This document shows, piece after piece, positions 15,912 to 25,088 of a DNA stretch of 64,000 bases. The number at the start of each line of letters is the position of its first letter. The first letter of the stretch is position 1. Origin of the DNA: Oscillospiraceae bacterium (GTDB taxonomy: Bacteria > Bacillota > Clostridia > Oscillospirales > Oscillospiraceae). Made by a program: the position numbers and the translations under genes. The stretch spans positions 62,001-126,000 of the forward strand of contig JAGAUY010000045.1 of the NCBI GenBank assembly GCA_017620525.1. Reading direction: 5' to 3'. The notes beneath the pieces were generated by a model. The model searched no databases. It had not been told where the DNA came from and saw only the letters and a program-made list of their open reading frames with translations.

Positions 15912-16660
15912 AGAAACTAAAAGCACCTTTGCTGTTTTCCTTTGCAATGCTTCCGATTGCGGCAATTGCAGGCTATGTCACGATTCTGTATCAGCTGGAT
16001 TTTATTGATGCCGCAACACTTGCGACGACGGTTGAGCAGCTCGGCAGTGTGGAAGCAATCATTGCAGTTTACATTGTGCAGATCATGCTGTACGCATGCC
16101 TTTGCGGTTTCTTCGGTCATATTCTGTCGGAAAAAATCGGACTGATGAAGCCGCTGTGTTTTCAGAAAAGACAGACGGTGATTACGGTTCTGCTTTCTTC
16201 GTTTGCCGGCATACTGCTTGCTCTGGATTACTGGACCTTCGGCGCTGTGATTCCCGGCATTCAGGAAGCGGATGCGGCCATGCTGAAGCCTCATGTGATT
16301 GCGGCATCCATTCTCTATGGCGGTATTATCGAAGAACTGATGCTCCGTTTGTTCTTTATGAGTCTGGTCGCATTCGTGCTGTGGAAGCTCATCTTCAGAA
16401 AGCAAAGCCGGATTCCGGAAGGGGTGCTGATTATGGCCAATGTAATCAGCGCGATCCTGTTTGCCGCCGGACATCTGCCTGCTACACTTGCCATGTTCGC
16501 AGACATTACCCTGTTGATACTGTTCCGGTGTTTTCTCCTCAATGGCGGCTTTGGTTTGATGTTTGGATGGCTGTATCGCCGTTACGGCATTCAGTATTCA
16601 ATGCTTTCCCACGTGCTTGCCCATGTGGTCAGCAAACTGATCTGGCTGCTCTTTATTTGA
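15908..16660 (+). CDS. CPBP-family intramembrane metalloprotease
   Basis: 250 residues with about seven hydrophobic segments. The CPBP/Abi signature is present: IIEELMLR (EExxxR, Glu at about 141-142), an FxxxH-like motif in ILFAAGHLP (His at about 188), and a C-terminal H in LSHVLAHVV. Families of this type cleave prenylated proteins or act in bacteriocin self-immunity and membrane signalling. It is translationally coupled to the MerR-like membrane regulator and followed by a terminator. The substrate is unknown. Confidence 0.85.
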   Translation: MKKLKAPLLFSFAMLPIAAIAGYVTILYQLDFIDAATLATTVEQLGSVEAIIAVYIVQIMLYACLCGFFGHILSEKIGLMKPLCFQKRQTVITVLLSSFAGILLALDYWTFGAVIPGIQEADAAMLKPHVIAASILYGGIIEELMLRLFFMSLVAFVLWKLIFRKQSRIPEGVLIMANVISAILFAAGHLPATLAMFADITLLILFRCFLLNGGFGLMFGWLYRRYGIQYSMLSHVLAHVVSKLIWLLFI

Positions 16661-16663
16661 ATA

Positions 16664-16695
16664 AAAACACATCCGCGATTGCGGATGTGTTTTTT
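16664..16695 (+). terminator. Terminator of the MerR/CPBP operon
   Basis: Stem AAAACACATCCGC/GCGGATGTGTTTT with a GATT loop and a trailing T run. Confidence 0.9.
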
Positions 16696-16913
16696 GTATA
16701 TAATTGGAAGAATTAGGAAATTATAGGGAGAGAGTGGAGAAATAAATACAAAAAGAATATGATTTGGCTTGATTGTGAATTTGGGAGGTGTTATTATAGT
16801 GATTAAGACAGAACCCGGAAAGCGATGTGTTTTCGAATATCTATTCATGTTTTTTGTTTCATCGGAATGTCCCGGTGAAAGAAAATAAATACTCAGTGAA
16901 ATGAGGAATGACA

Positions 16914-19900
16914 ATGAAAAAGATGAAGCGCTGGCTGATTCTGGCATTGACCCTGGCTCTAGTGATGAGCCTGAGCTTTGCTGTATCAGCAGAAGAGACA
17001 GGGGAGGAGCATGCGCCCTACCTGAGCTACTGGTTCCTGGGCAATAACGGCGATGGCTGGTTTGTCGAGGAGTACTGGGATGAAGAGGCTGCTCGGAATA
17101 ACGGTTACACGGATTTTACCTTGACTCCTTTTGACGAGCACTATATGATCTTCTATCTGAACACCTGGAATGAGGAAACTCAGAGCTATGATGCCCAGCC
17201 TGTCCAGGTGACTGCGGAAGAGCATTTGGCCCTGTCTCTTGTGAAGGACAATCCGGAAGAGTCTTTCCTGCCCGGCCAGAATGTGGATTATTTCTACGTT
17301 GTTTCCGCGCTGGAAAGCGGCTGGGATCAGACGGTTCAGATTTCCTATACTATGGATGACGGAACCGTTCTGTCAGTGGCTACCCACATCCAGAGAAATG
17401 AGGCCGGTTTCTACAGCGGTCCTGTCATGCGCAATGACAATTACATCAACAAATACGTGTTGGATCCTTTCGCAGATGAGAATGTCTTCTATTTTGGCTT
17501 CCAGAGCGGCTACTGGACCCTCAACAGCGTGGAAGCCGAAGGCGCGACGGAGCAGTATTCCCTGGAGCGGCTGGATAACGGCATGTACAAGATCACCCTG
17601 GATCCTTACTACGCATCCGGCAACTGGGGTATTGATGTTGCCCTGCGGCTGTATCTGACGGATCCGGAGGGCAATTCCAACAACGGCGATTGGATTACTG
17701 GTTTCTGGGTTGAGGCCAACTGGCCCGAAGCAAAGGCCAGCATTGAGATCGACGGAGTGTGGTATTCTTTCTACGAGACCGACGGTGGAACCATCGCTGC
17801 TATGGAAGAGCCGATGGATGTCTGGAATGAGTGGGGCGATCAGGAATGGCGTCTGGTCGAGACTGAGCTGCCCGCGGGCGTCAGCTATGACATCGCGTCC
17901 AATACCCTGACTCTGAACAATGCTTCCCTCGAAAGAATGTATACTTCCAGCTGGGATCTGAACAATGAGAATCTCACCATCAACCTGATCGGCAGCAGCA
18001 CGATCACCTGCGATCATAACAGCGCGGTTCATATGAACAATATCAATGCCACCATCACCGGCAGCGGCTCTTTGTACATCAAGGCCGTCAACAGCGCCGA
18101 TACCGTGGATGAAAATGGCTATCATTATGCCTTTGATGCCGTTGAGATGCACGAGAATTCCGCGCTGACCATCAGCGGCAGCGCGAAGATCACCGTGGAG
18201 ATTGCAGGCATTGGCTATCATGCCCAGTGGGATGGTGAAACCTACCTTGGCAAAGAGCGGGCATTCCTGTCTGCGCTGCGGGTCAACGAAGGCAATATTA
18301 CCCTGAAGGACAACGCGGTCCTCACCACCGTGCTGCCCGATGACGCAAGAGGCAACGGCCCTATGGTTTCCGAAGAGGAAGCTTTCTGGGGCAACCGTAC
18401 ACCCGGCGGCTACCGCGGTGTGGAAAACTGCAATAGCCTTACCGTTCAGGATAACGCAACCCTGAATACCACATCCATTTACATTTCTGACGGAGTGGAT
18501 GAGAATGGAAACACGATGATTGGCTCGTTCAATCTGTACGGCGGTACCGTCAATATCGACGGCATTCCCCACGTGGATGAAATGGACCAGTGGGAATGGG
18601 ATGAGGAAAACCAGCAGGATGTCTACCTGGGCACGATTCCCCATTACCATTATGAAGGCATCAATACCTATCGCGGCGATATCAATATCTCCGGCGGCAA
18701 GCTGAACATCCGTCTGAATGCCTCCGCGGAAGCACTGGAAAACAGCGTCTATGGTTACGCGCTCAGCGGTGAGCTGATGGACTGCAACATCACCGGCGGC
18801 AGCGTCAATCTTACTTCCAATTTTGGAATGATGGCCATGGGTGTCGGCTCCTGGGACGTGGAGTCCGGCGAGATCGGCAGCCTGAATATCACCGGCGGCG
18901 AAGTGACTGCTGATGTGACCAACGACAGCGGTTATGCCACCGTCGAGGTTCGTGACACCGGTATTTTGAACATCAGCGGCGGCAAGGTCACTCTGAACGA
19001 AGGCCAGATCCTGATCGCGAACAAGTTCGTGGTCTCCGGCAACGCGGATGTCATCATCAACCTGAGCAGAATCGCGGAAGGAGACTGGGCCGAAGCGGTT
19101 GGCGGCTATCGCGGTTCTGACATCGAGATCACCGGCGGCAGCCTGACGGTCAACGGCCGTGAGCTGAATCGTGCCCTGAGCGCGGACGGCACCTATACCC
19201 AGACCGGCGGTGTGGTCACCCTGATCAACGAGTCCGGCGAGTACGGCATCAGCTCCAGCGGTCTTGTCGCCATCTCCGGTGGTACGCTGAATGTGGAAAG
19301 CCCCATCGGTATCGAGCAGTGGTATGATTCCGGCGATCCTGATAACCCCGACTGGCCCGCTCAGAAGAATACCAAGCTGACCATCAGCGGCGGTACCGTG
19401 AATATCGAGGCTACAATGCGCGGTATGCAGATCATTGCTCCTGCTGAGATCAGCGGCGGCAATCTGAATATCGATGTCAGCGGCATTATCAGAGAAGTCA
19501 CCGATTATGCTACCGGCGAAGTCAAGGAAGCACTTTACGGTGTGGGCATGTTTGTGATCGGCGATCCCAGCAGAGATATTTCCGGCAACCTGAATATCAC
19601 TGGCGGTACCATCGTTGCGGATGTTGTCGTGGAAGAAAATGGATACAGCGCAGCGCTTTGCACGGTGGACGGCGAAGTTTCCATTACCGGCGGTACCCTT
19701 GACCTGACCGGCGGTCATGGCATTGAGAGCGCAGCCACCGTGGAGGACAAGCTCTATACCGTCATCGGCGACGATATGACTGTCATTTCCGCCAATACCG
19801 GCAAGGCCCTGGACTTCATCCATTACGAGTACAACTTCGATGCTGAGGATGAAGAAGGCAATCCCATCACCGTCACCGAGTGGGACTACTGGTTTGAAGA

Positions 19901-21206
19901 GGACAATACCCCTGGCAATATTGAAACCAACGAGGGCATTGACCGCAGCACCCATATCCTGGTCGTCAGTGGCAAGTGCGGCGACGATGCATGGTGGGAG
20001 ATCAATGACGGTGTCCTGACCATTTCCGGAACCGGCGCCATGTGGGAAGACTGCAGACCCTGGACTGCTGTACAGAGTCTGATCAAGGAAGCTGTAGTGG
20101 AAGAAGGCATCACCTACATTGGCACCATGGCCTTTGCAGAGCTGGAGAATCTGACTTCCATTTCCTATCCTGCAACTGTTGAAGGCTTTGGCAGCGGTGT
20201 TGTTGCCGGTTCTGCGAAGCTGGAAAGCTATGCTATTGCCGAAGGCAATGGGAAGTATGCCGTGATTGACGGCATTGCTATCATCGACAAGAGCGAAAAT
20301 AAGCTGAAGACCGTTGCCTGTGCGGCAACAGGCAGCTTTGTTATTGCTGAGGATGTTAAGAGTATTGTAGGCGGCGCGTTTGAAAACTCCAGTCTGACGG
20401 AAGTCACGATTCCTGCCGGTGTAGAGTCTATTGGCAAGGGTGCGTTCAGCGGATGCAAGGACTTGACGGTTCGTATTGCACATAATTCTGTTGGTGAAAC
20501 TTATGCAAAGGACAACAGCCTGAAGTATGAATATGTTCACGAGTATCAGGATGCGACCTGCACGGAACCCTCCACATGCAAGTACTGCGATGCCACTCAT
20601 GGAACAGCTCCCGGCCACAATTATGTAAATGGCATCTGTACCGTCTGCGGTGAAAAGGAACCCGTCATCAACAATCCCTTCGATGATGTTCTGGAAGGTC
20701 AGTATTATACGGATCCCGTCATGTGGGCAGTCGGAAACGGTATCACCAATGGCCTGTCCAACAACATTTTTGGTGTGGATGAAAACTGTACCCGCGGTCA
20801 GTTCGTGACCTTCCTGTGGCGTGCAGCCGGCAGTCCCGAGCCCAATTCCGCTGAGAATCCATTCACGGATGTGGAAGGCAATCAGTTCTATTCCAAGGCA
20901 GTTCTCTGGGCTGTTGAGAAGGGGATTACCACCGGTCTGGCACCGGACAAATTCGGTGTCAATGAACCGTGTACCCGTGCTCAGGTCGTGACTTTCCTGT
21001 GGCGCTTTGCGGGCAAAGAGCAGCCCACGATCGCTGAGAATCCCTTTGAAGATGCGCTCAGCGGTCAGTTCTACTCTACCGCAATCCTGTGGGCAGTAGA
21101 AAACGGCATTACTACAGGCCTTGACAACACCACCTTCGGCGTGAATATCCCCTGTAACCGCGCTCAGGTCGTGACCTTCCTGTACCGAGCAGTAGGTGAC
21201 AAATAA
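16914..21206 (+). CDS. Large secreted repeat protein with BspA-like region and three SLH domains
   Basis: About 1430 residues from the ATG at 16914, chosen over 16908 because TGAGGA (16902-16907) fits it better. A signal peptide (about 1-26) precedes an N-terminal region rich in Trp, Asp and Glu. About 650 residues of short repeats follow, many ending in NITGG, TISGG or NISGG, which suggests a parallel beta-helix. A BspA-like leucine-rich segment (EGITYIGTMAF, EVTIPAGVESIGKGAFSGC) leads to a CxxC-containing linker. Three SLH domains (about 1253-1430) would bind secondary cell-wall polymers. Likely an exposed surface adhesin or polysaccharide-binding protein; no catalytic site was recognised. 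Confidence 0.85.
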   Translation: MKKMKRWLILALTLALVMSLSFAVSAEETGEEHAPYLSYWFLGNNGDGWFVEEYWDEEAARNNGYTDFTLTPFDEHYMIFYLNTWNEETQSYDAQPVQVTAEEHLALSLVKDNPEESFLPGQNVDYFYVVSALESGWDQTVQISYTMDDGTVLSVATHIQRNEAGFYSGPVMRNDNYINKYVLDPFADENVFYFGFQSGYWTLNSVEAEGATEQYSLERLDNGMYKITLDPYYASGNWGIDVALRLYLTDPEGNSNNGDWITGFWVEANWPEAKASIEIDGVWYSFYETDGGTIAAMEEPMDVWNEWGDQEWRLVETELPAGVSYDIASNTLTLNNASLERMYTSSWDLNNENLTINLIGSSTITCDHNSAVHMNNINATITGSGSLYIKAVNSADTVDENGYHYAFDAVEMHENSALTISGSAKITVEIAGIGYHAQWDGETYLGKERAFLSALRVNEGNITLKDNAVLTTVLPDDARGNGPMVSEEEAFWGNRTPGGYRGVENCNSLTVQDNATLNTTSIYISDGVDENGNTMIGSFNLYGGTVNIDGIPHVDEMDQWEWDEENQQDVYLGTIPHYHYEGINTYRGDINISGGKLNIRLNASAEALENSVYGYALSGELMDCNITGGSVNLTSNFGMMAMGVGSWDVESGEIGSLNITGGEVTADVTNDSGYATVEVRDTGILNISGGKVTLNEGQILIANKFVVSGNADVIINLSRIAEGDWAEAVGGYRGSDIEITGGSLTVNGRELNRALSADGTYTQTGGVVTLINESGEYGISSSGLVAISGGTLNVESPIGIEQWYDSGDPDNPDWPAQKNTKLTISGGTVNIEATMRGMQIIAPAEISGGNLNIDVSGIIREVTDYATGEVKEALYGVGMFVIGDPSRDISGNLNITGGTIVADVVVEENGYSAALCTVDGEVSITGGTLDLTGGHGIESAATVEDKLYTVIGDDMTVISANTGKALDFIHYEYNFDAEDEEGNPITVTEWDYWFEEDNTPGNIETNEGIDRSTHILVVSGKCGDDAWWEINDGVLTISGTGAMWEDCRPWTAVQSLIKEAVVEEGITYIGTMAFAELENLTSISYPATVEGFGSGVVAGSAKLESYAIAEGNGKYAVIDGIAIIDKSENKLKTVACAATGSFVIAEDVKSIVGGAFENSSLTEVTIPAGVESIGKGAFSGCKDLTVRIAHNSVGETYAKDNSLKYEYVHEYQDATCTEPSTCKYCDATHGTAPGHNYVNGICTVCGEKEPVINNPFDDVLEGQYYTDPVMWAVGNGITNGLSNNIFGVDENCTRGQFVTFLWRAAGSPEPNSAENPFTDVEGNQFYSKAVLWAVEKGITTGLAPDKFGVNEPCTRAQVVTFLWRFAGKEQPTIAENPFEDALSGQFYSTAILWAVENGITTGLDNTTFGVNIPCNRAQVVTFLYRAVGDK

Positions 21207-21230
21207 AGACTGAAACGGTAAAACTCTGAC

Positions 21231-21267
21231 AAAGCGTGGGCGGCATTAAAGCCGACCCACGCTTTTT
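21231..21267 (+). terminator. Terminator of the large SLH protein gene
   Basis: Stem AAAGCGTGGG/CCCACGCTTT with an inner GGC/GCC pairing, followed by a T run. Confidence 0.88.
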
Positions 21268-21289
21268 CTGAAATAGTGCTTAATATATA

Positions 21290-21317
21290 GTGACAATTAC
21301 CAAATTAGCGGTATAAT
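21290..21317 (+). promoter_or_regulatory. Promoter of the GH3-SLH gene
   Basis: GTGACA at 21290-21295, a 16-nt spacer and TATAAT at 21312-21317. The ATG is 74 nt downstream of the -10 box. Confidence 0.6.
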
Positions 21318-21390
21318 GGATACTGGATAGAGGTGATTCTGCTGATGCGGCTGAATCTCCACCGCGGAAAGTCTGTAAAGGAGGAAAATT

Positions 21391-24075
21391 ATGAAAAAAC
21401 GAATACTTAGCTTGTTGCTTGCACTGGTGATGATCTTCGGATTAATCCCGGTGAGCGCACTGGCTGCAGATACATCAACCAATTCCGGTATTGATGAGAT
21501 GTCTCTTCGGGACAAGATCACCCAGATGATGATGGTGGATTTCCGCAAGTGGGGCGAGGATAGTACCACAACTAAAGACTTCACGGTTATGAACGATGAA
21601 GTCCGCAAGATCGTCGAGGACTATAACTTCGGCGCAGTTATTTTCTTTGCAAACAATATCAGTGAAACTGAGCAGTCCTTTAATTTGACCCAGGCATTCC
21701 AGGAGGCAGCCACCAAGGACGGCGGTATTCCGCTGCTGATCGCTGCCGACCAGGAGGGCGGTTCTGTTTACCGCCTTGGCAGCGGCACGGCCCTGCCCGG
21801 CAACATGGCACTGGGCGCCACTTATGCTGCAAACGGCACCAAGTATGCCGAAGAGACAGGCAAGATCATCGGCTCCGAACTGAGTGTTTTGGGTATCAAC
21901 ACCAATCTGGCTCCTGTTGTGGATGTTAACAGCAATGCCAATAATCCCGTCATTGGTCTGCGCTCTTACTCTGACAACGCTGCTATGGTAGGCGAACTTG
22001 CAGCAGCAGAGATCGAGGGCATGGCACAGTATAATGTTATCGGCTGCGCCAAGCATTTCCCCGGCCACGGTGACACCGCAATTGACTCCCACTATGGTCT
22101 GCCCATCGTGGACAAGTCTCTGAGTGTTCTGCTTGAGAATGAGCTGAAACCTTACGAAGTGGCCATCGCACAGGGCATCGAGATGGTTATGACCGCACAC
22201 ATCCTGTATCCCCAGCTGGAAGCAGACAAGATTCTTTCCACCAAGACCGGTGAAGAGGAGTTCCTGCCTGCAACCATGTCCGATGATATTCTCACCGGTC
22301 TTCTGAAGGAGGATATGGGCTTTGAGGGTATCATCATTACCGATGCCATGAACATGGCAGGCATCACAAATAACTGGGATCCGGTTCAGTCCTGTGTCAT
22401 TGCCATCCAGGCGGGTGTCGATATGATCTGCATGCCTACCCGGCTGTACTGCCAGGAAGATCTTGCAAATCTGGATGCCATTATTGACGGCATTACGGCA
22501 GCGGTGGATAACGGCGATATTCCCATTTCCCGTATCGACGACGCTGTTGGCCGTATTCTGAAGGTCAAGGAAAACAGAGGTATTCTGGCTTACAACGCCG
22601 CTGATTATTCTCTGGAAAAGGCCAATGAGGTTGTTGGCGGTGAAGAAAACCGCAGCATGGAGCGTGAGATGGCAGCAGCTGCTATCACGGTCGTCAAGAA
22701 TGAAAACAATGTGCTTCCTCTGAATCTGAATGAAAATTCCAAGGTTCTGATGCTGACTCCTTACAACAACGAGCGTGCTCAGATGATCATGGGCTGGAAC
22801 CGTGCCGTCGAGGCGGGCATTATTCCTGATGGTGCACAGGTTGATTACTTCCGTTTCAGCAGCACTACCATTTCCGACGAACTCCAGACCAAGCTGGACT
22901 GGGCGGATACCTACATCATCCTGACCGAGGTCAGCTCCACTGCCCGTATGGAATACAAGCACTGGCTGTCCGCAATGCCCAATAAGCTCTGTGATTACGC
23001 AGCTGAGAACGGCAAGACTGCCATCATTGCATCTGTGGACAAGCCTTATGATGTCCAGATGTATCCCAATGCAGATGCGATCGTTGCCGGATATGGCTGC
23101 AAGGGCTCCTCTGTGGATCCCACGGAAGCAATTGTTGGCGGTGTTACCGGCTCTGCTGCTGCCTATGGTCCCAATATTATTGCGGCAGTTGAGGTCATCC
23201 TTGGTACTTACGGTGCCCAGGGTAAGCTTCCTGTGGCCGTTCCTGCTTACGACGTTGAGTACAACTGCTACACGGATACGATCGTCTATAATCGCGGTTA
23301 TGGTCTGACTTATGGTGCCAAACAGCCGGTTCAGAGCTATACTGTAACCTTCTACAATGGTGATGATGTGACTGGCAATCAGACGATTGAGGAAGGCAAG
23401 TGTGCAGTAAGGCCTGAAGATCCTGTTCAGGAAGGCAAGACCTTCCTCGGCTGGTACACAGACAATGGAGCACAGTATGACTTTAACGCTTCTGTTACCG
23501 GCGATATCAACCTGTATGCAAAGTTTGAAGACAAAGCAGCGCCCGGCAACGGTTTCGATGATGTTATTGAGGGCACTTTCTATTATGAGCCTGTCCTGTG
23601 GGCAGTCGACAAGGGGATTACGACCGGTCTGTCTTCCACCATCTTCGGTGTGGATGAAAACTGTACCCGCGGTCAGTTCGTTACTTTCCTGTGGCGAGCT
23701 GCTGGCTGCCCTGAACCCACTTCTACTGATAATCCATTCGCGGATGTGGAAAACAACCAGTTCTATTCCAAGGCGGTCCTGTGGGCCGTTGAAAAAGGTA
23801 TTACCACCGGACTGGCACCTGACACATTCGGTGTTAATGATCCCTGCACCCGTGCCCAGGTTGTGACTTTCCTGTGGCGCTACATGGGCAGTCCCGCACC
23901 TGTCAGCACAAGTAATCCCTTCACGGATGTGGAAGAGAATCAGTTCTATTCCATTCCTATCCTCTGGGCAGTAGAGAACGGCATTACGACCGGCCTGGAT
24001 ACCACCACCTTCGGTGTGAATGTCCCCTGTAACCGTGCTCAGGTCGTAACATTCCTCTATCGCGCAATTGCATAA
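21391..24075 (+). CDS. Secreted GH3 beta-N-acetylhexosaminidase-like enzyme with InlB-type repeat and three SLH domains
   Basis: 894 residues with an AAAGGAGG ribosome binding site. A signal peptide (1-25) is followed by a family GH3 catalytic barrel (about 35-395) with KHFPGHGD (about 221-228), the NagZ-type His/Asp loop, and IITDAMNM, whose Asp (about 318) is the expected nucleophile. A GH3 C-terminal domain, a Listeria-Bacteroides/InlB B-type repeat (about 650-715; FLGWYTDNGAQYDF) and three SLH domains (about 725-894) come next. It probably removes N-acetylglucosamine from peptidoglycan or host glycans while attached to the wall. The SLH repeats are close relatives of those of the upstream neighbour. 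Confidence 0.92.
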   Translation: MKKRILSLLLALVMIFGLIPVSALAADTSTNSGIDEMSLRDKITQMMMVDFRKWGEDSTTTKDFTVMNDEVRKIVEDYNFGAVIFFANNISETEQSFNLTQAFQEAATKDGGIPLLIAADQEGGSVYRLGSGTALPGNMALGATYAANGTKYAEETGKIIGSELSVLGINTNLAPVVDVNSNANNPVIGLRSYSDNAAMVGELAAAEIEGMAQYNVIGCAKHFPGHGDTAIDSHYGLPIVDKSLSVLLENELKPYEVAIAQGIEMVMTAHILYPQLEADKILSTKTGEEEFLPATMSDDILTGLLKEDMGFEGIIITDAMNMAGITNNWDPVQSCVIAIQAGVDMICMPTRLYCQEDLANLDAIIDGITAAVDNGDIPISRIDDAVGRILKVKENRGILAYNAADYSLEKANEVVGGEENRSMEREMAAAAITVVKNENNVLPLNLNENSKVLMLTPYNNERAQMIMGWNRAVEAGIIPDGAQVDYFRFSSTTISDELQTKLDWADTYIILTEVSSTARMEYKHWLSAMPNKLCDYAAENGKTAIIASVDKPYDVQMYPNADAIVAGYGCKGSSVDPTEAIVGGVTGSAAAYGPNIIAAVEVILGTYGAQGKLPVAVPAYDVEYNCYTDTIVYNRGYGLTYGAKQPVQSYTVTFYNGDDVTGNQTIEEGKCAVRPEDPVQEGKTFLGWYTDNGAQYDFNASVTGDINLYAKFEDKAAPGNGFDDVIEGTFYYEPVLWAVDKGITTGLSSTIFGVDENCTRGQFVTFLWRAAGCPEPTSTDNPFADVENNQFYSKAVLWAVEKGITTGLAPDTFGVNDPCTRAQVVTFLWRYMGSPAPVSTSNPFTDVEENQFYSIPILWAVENGITTGLDTTTFGVNVPCNRAQVVTFLYRAIA

Positions 24076-24088
24076 TAGCACTGAAAAA

Positions 24089-24122
24089 ATCAGGACTGCG
24101 TCTCGGCGCAGTCCTGGTTTTT
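24089..24122 (+). terminator. Terminator of the GH3-SLH gene
   Basis: Stem CAGGACTGCG/CGCAGTCCTG (24089-24098, 24105-24114) followed by GTTTTTC. The interval to 24372 holds no convincing gene. Confidence 0.88.
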
Positions 24123-24372
24123 CAATATGAAAGATACATCCGGATACATAATACATTCTTTGCAAGTGATTCATGGAAGGAAGTGAGCCGGGATAATGCA
24201 AAGAGGTTTATTTCGGATCAAGTTGCAGAATATGGGCATTAACCATTTGAGTATGTCTTGAATTTTGGTGTATGTTACTACGTTCAATTCATTTTCTTCA
24301 TAGGATCCTCAGGTATATTTCGATACTGAAAATGCCAGAATAATAATAGAAAACGAAAGGTAGTGAGGCACT

Positions 24373-25038
24373 TTGTTCAAACATGAAAAACAGCTATTTC
24401 ATCCGGTGGCAGTGGAACGGCCCAATCCTCAGTATGCGGCACTGCTGCAGGAGCAGCTTGGCGGTGGCAACGGTGAGCTGAAAGCTGCCATGCAGTATAT
24501 GTCCCAGAGCTTCCGCATCAAGGATCCAAAAATCAAGGATCTGTTTCTGGATATTGCGGCGGAGGAACTGGGCCATATGGAGATGGTTGCCCAGACCATC
24601 AATCTTCTCAACGGTCACGATGTTAATGCTGCCCAAGTACCCGGCGGTGAGATCCAAAGTCATGTGATTTTGGGTCTGAATCCCGGACTTATCAATGCTT
24701 CCGGTTATTCCTGGACGGGGGATTACGTTACGGTGACCGGGGATCTGTGTGCAGATCTGCTCAGCAATATTGCTTCGGAGCAGCGGGCAAAGGTGGTCTA
24801 TGAATACCTGTACCGCCAGATCGACGACAAGAAGGTCCGGGAGACAATCGATTTCCTGTTAAACCGTGAGGAAGCTCATAATCAGATGTTCCGGGATGCG
24901 TTCAATGAGGTCCAGAACTCCGGATCCAATCAGGACTTTGGCACGACAAAGGCGGCAAAAATGTATTTTTCTATGTCCAACCCAGGTCCCAATGCCTTTG
25001 CGGGCAAAAACGTAACACCGCCCAAATTCTCGAACTGA
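24373..25038 (+). CDS. Manganese catalase
   Basis: 221 residues from a TTG start preceded by GTGAGG; the conserved N-terminus MFKHEKQL supports this start. The ferritin-like four-helix fold carries the expected dimanganese ligands Glu35, Glu65, His68 (EELGHMEM), Glu136 and His169 (REEAHNQ). It disproportionates hydrogen peroxide in the cytoplasm without haem. A similar family member (CotJC) is a spore coat protein in Bacillus, so a coat location is possible in this spore former. A terminator hairpin separates it from the amidohydrolase gene. Confidence 0.93.
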   Translation: MFKHEKQLFHPVAVERPNPQYAALLQEQLGGGNGELKAAMQYMSQSFRIKDPKIKDLFLDIAAEELGHMEMVAQTINLLNGHDVNAAQVPGGEIQSHVILGLNPGLINASGYSWTGDYVTVTGDLCADLLSNIASEQRAKVVYEYLYRQIDDKKVRETIDFLLNREEAHNQMFRDAFNEVQNSGSNQDFGTTKAAKMYFSMSNPGPNAFAGKNVTPPKFSN

Positions 25039-25043
25039 TGAAT

Positions 25044-25069
25044 AAGCCCGGAGCGTTGGCTCCGGGCTT
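25044..25069 (+). terminator. Hairpin after the manganese catalase gene
   Basis: An 11-bp stem AAGCCCGGAGC/GCTCCGGGCTT with a GTTG loop and a short T-rich tail. Confidence 0.75.
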
Positions 25070-25088
25070 TCTGACAAGGAGGCATAAT

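Noticed and set aside
17900..20000. CRISPR-like direct repeats
   Set aside because: The periodic signal is protein-level (NITGG-type repeats) within one open reading frame, with irregular spacing and diverged bases.
17373..20618. 1081-codon minus-strand frame opposite the large SLH protein
   Set aside because: Shadow of a repetitive, codon-biased gene; the sense strand has signal peptide, repeats and SLH domains.
21475..24201. 908-codon minus-strand frame opposite the GH3-SLH gene
   Set aside because: Antisense shadow; the plus strand carries all GH3 motifs.
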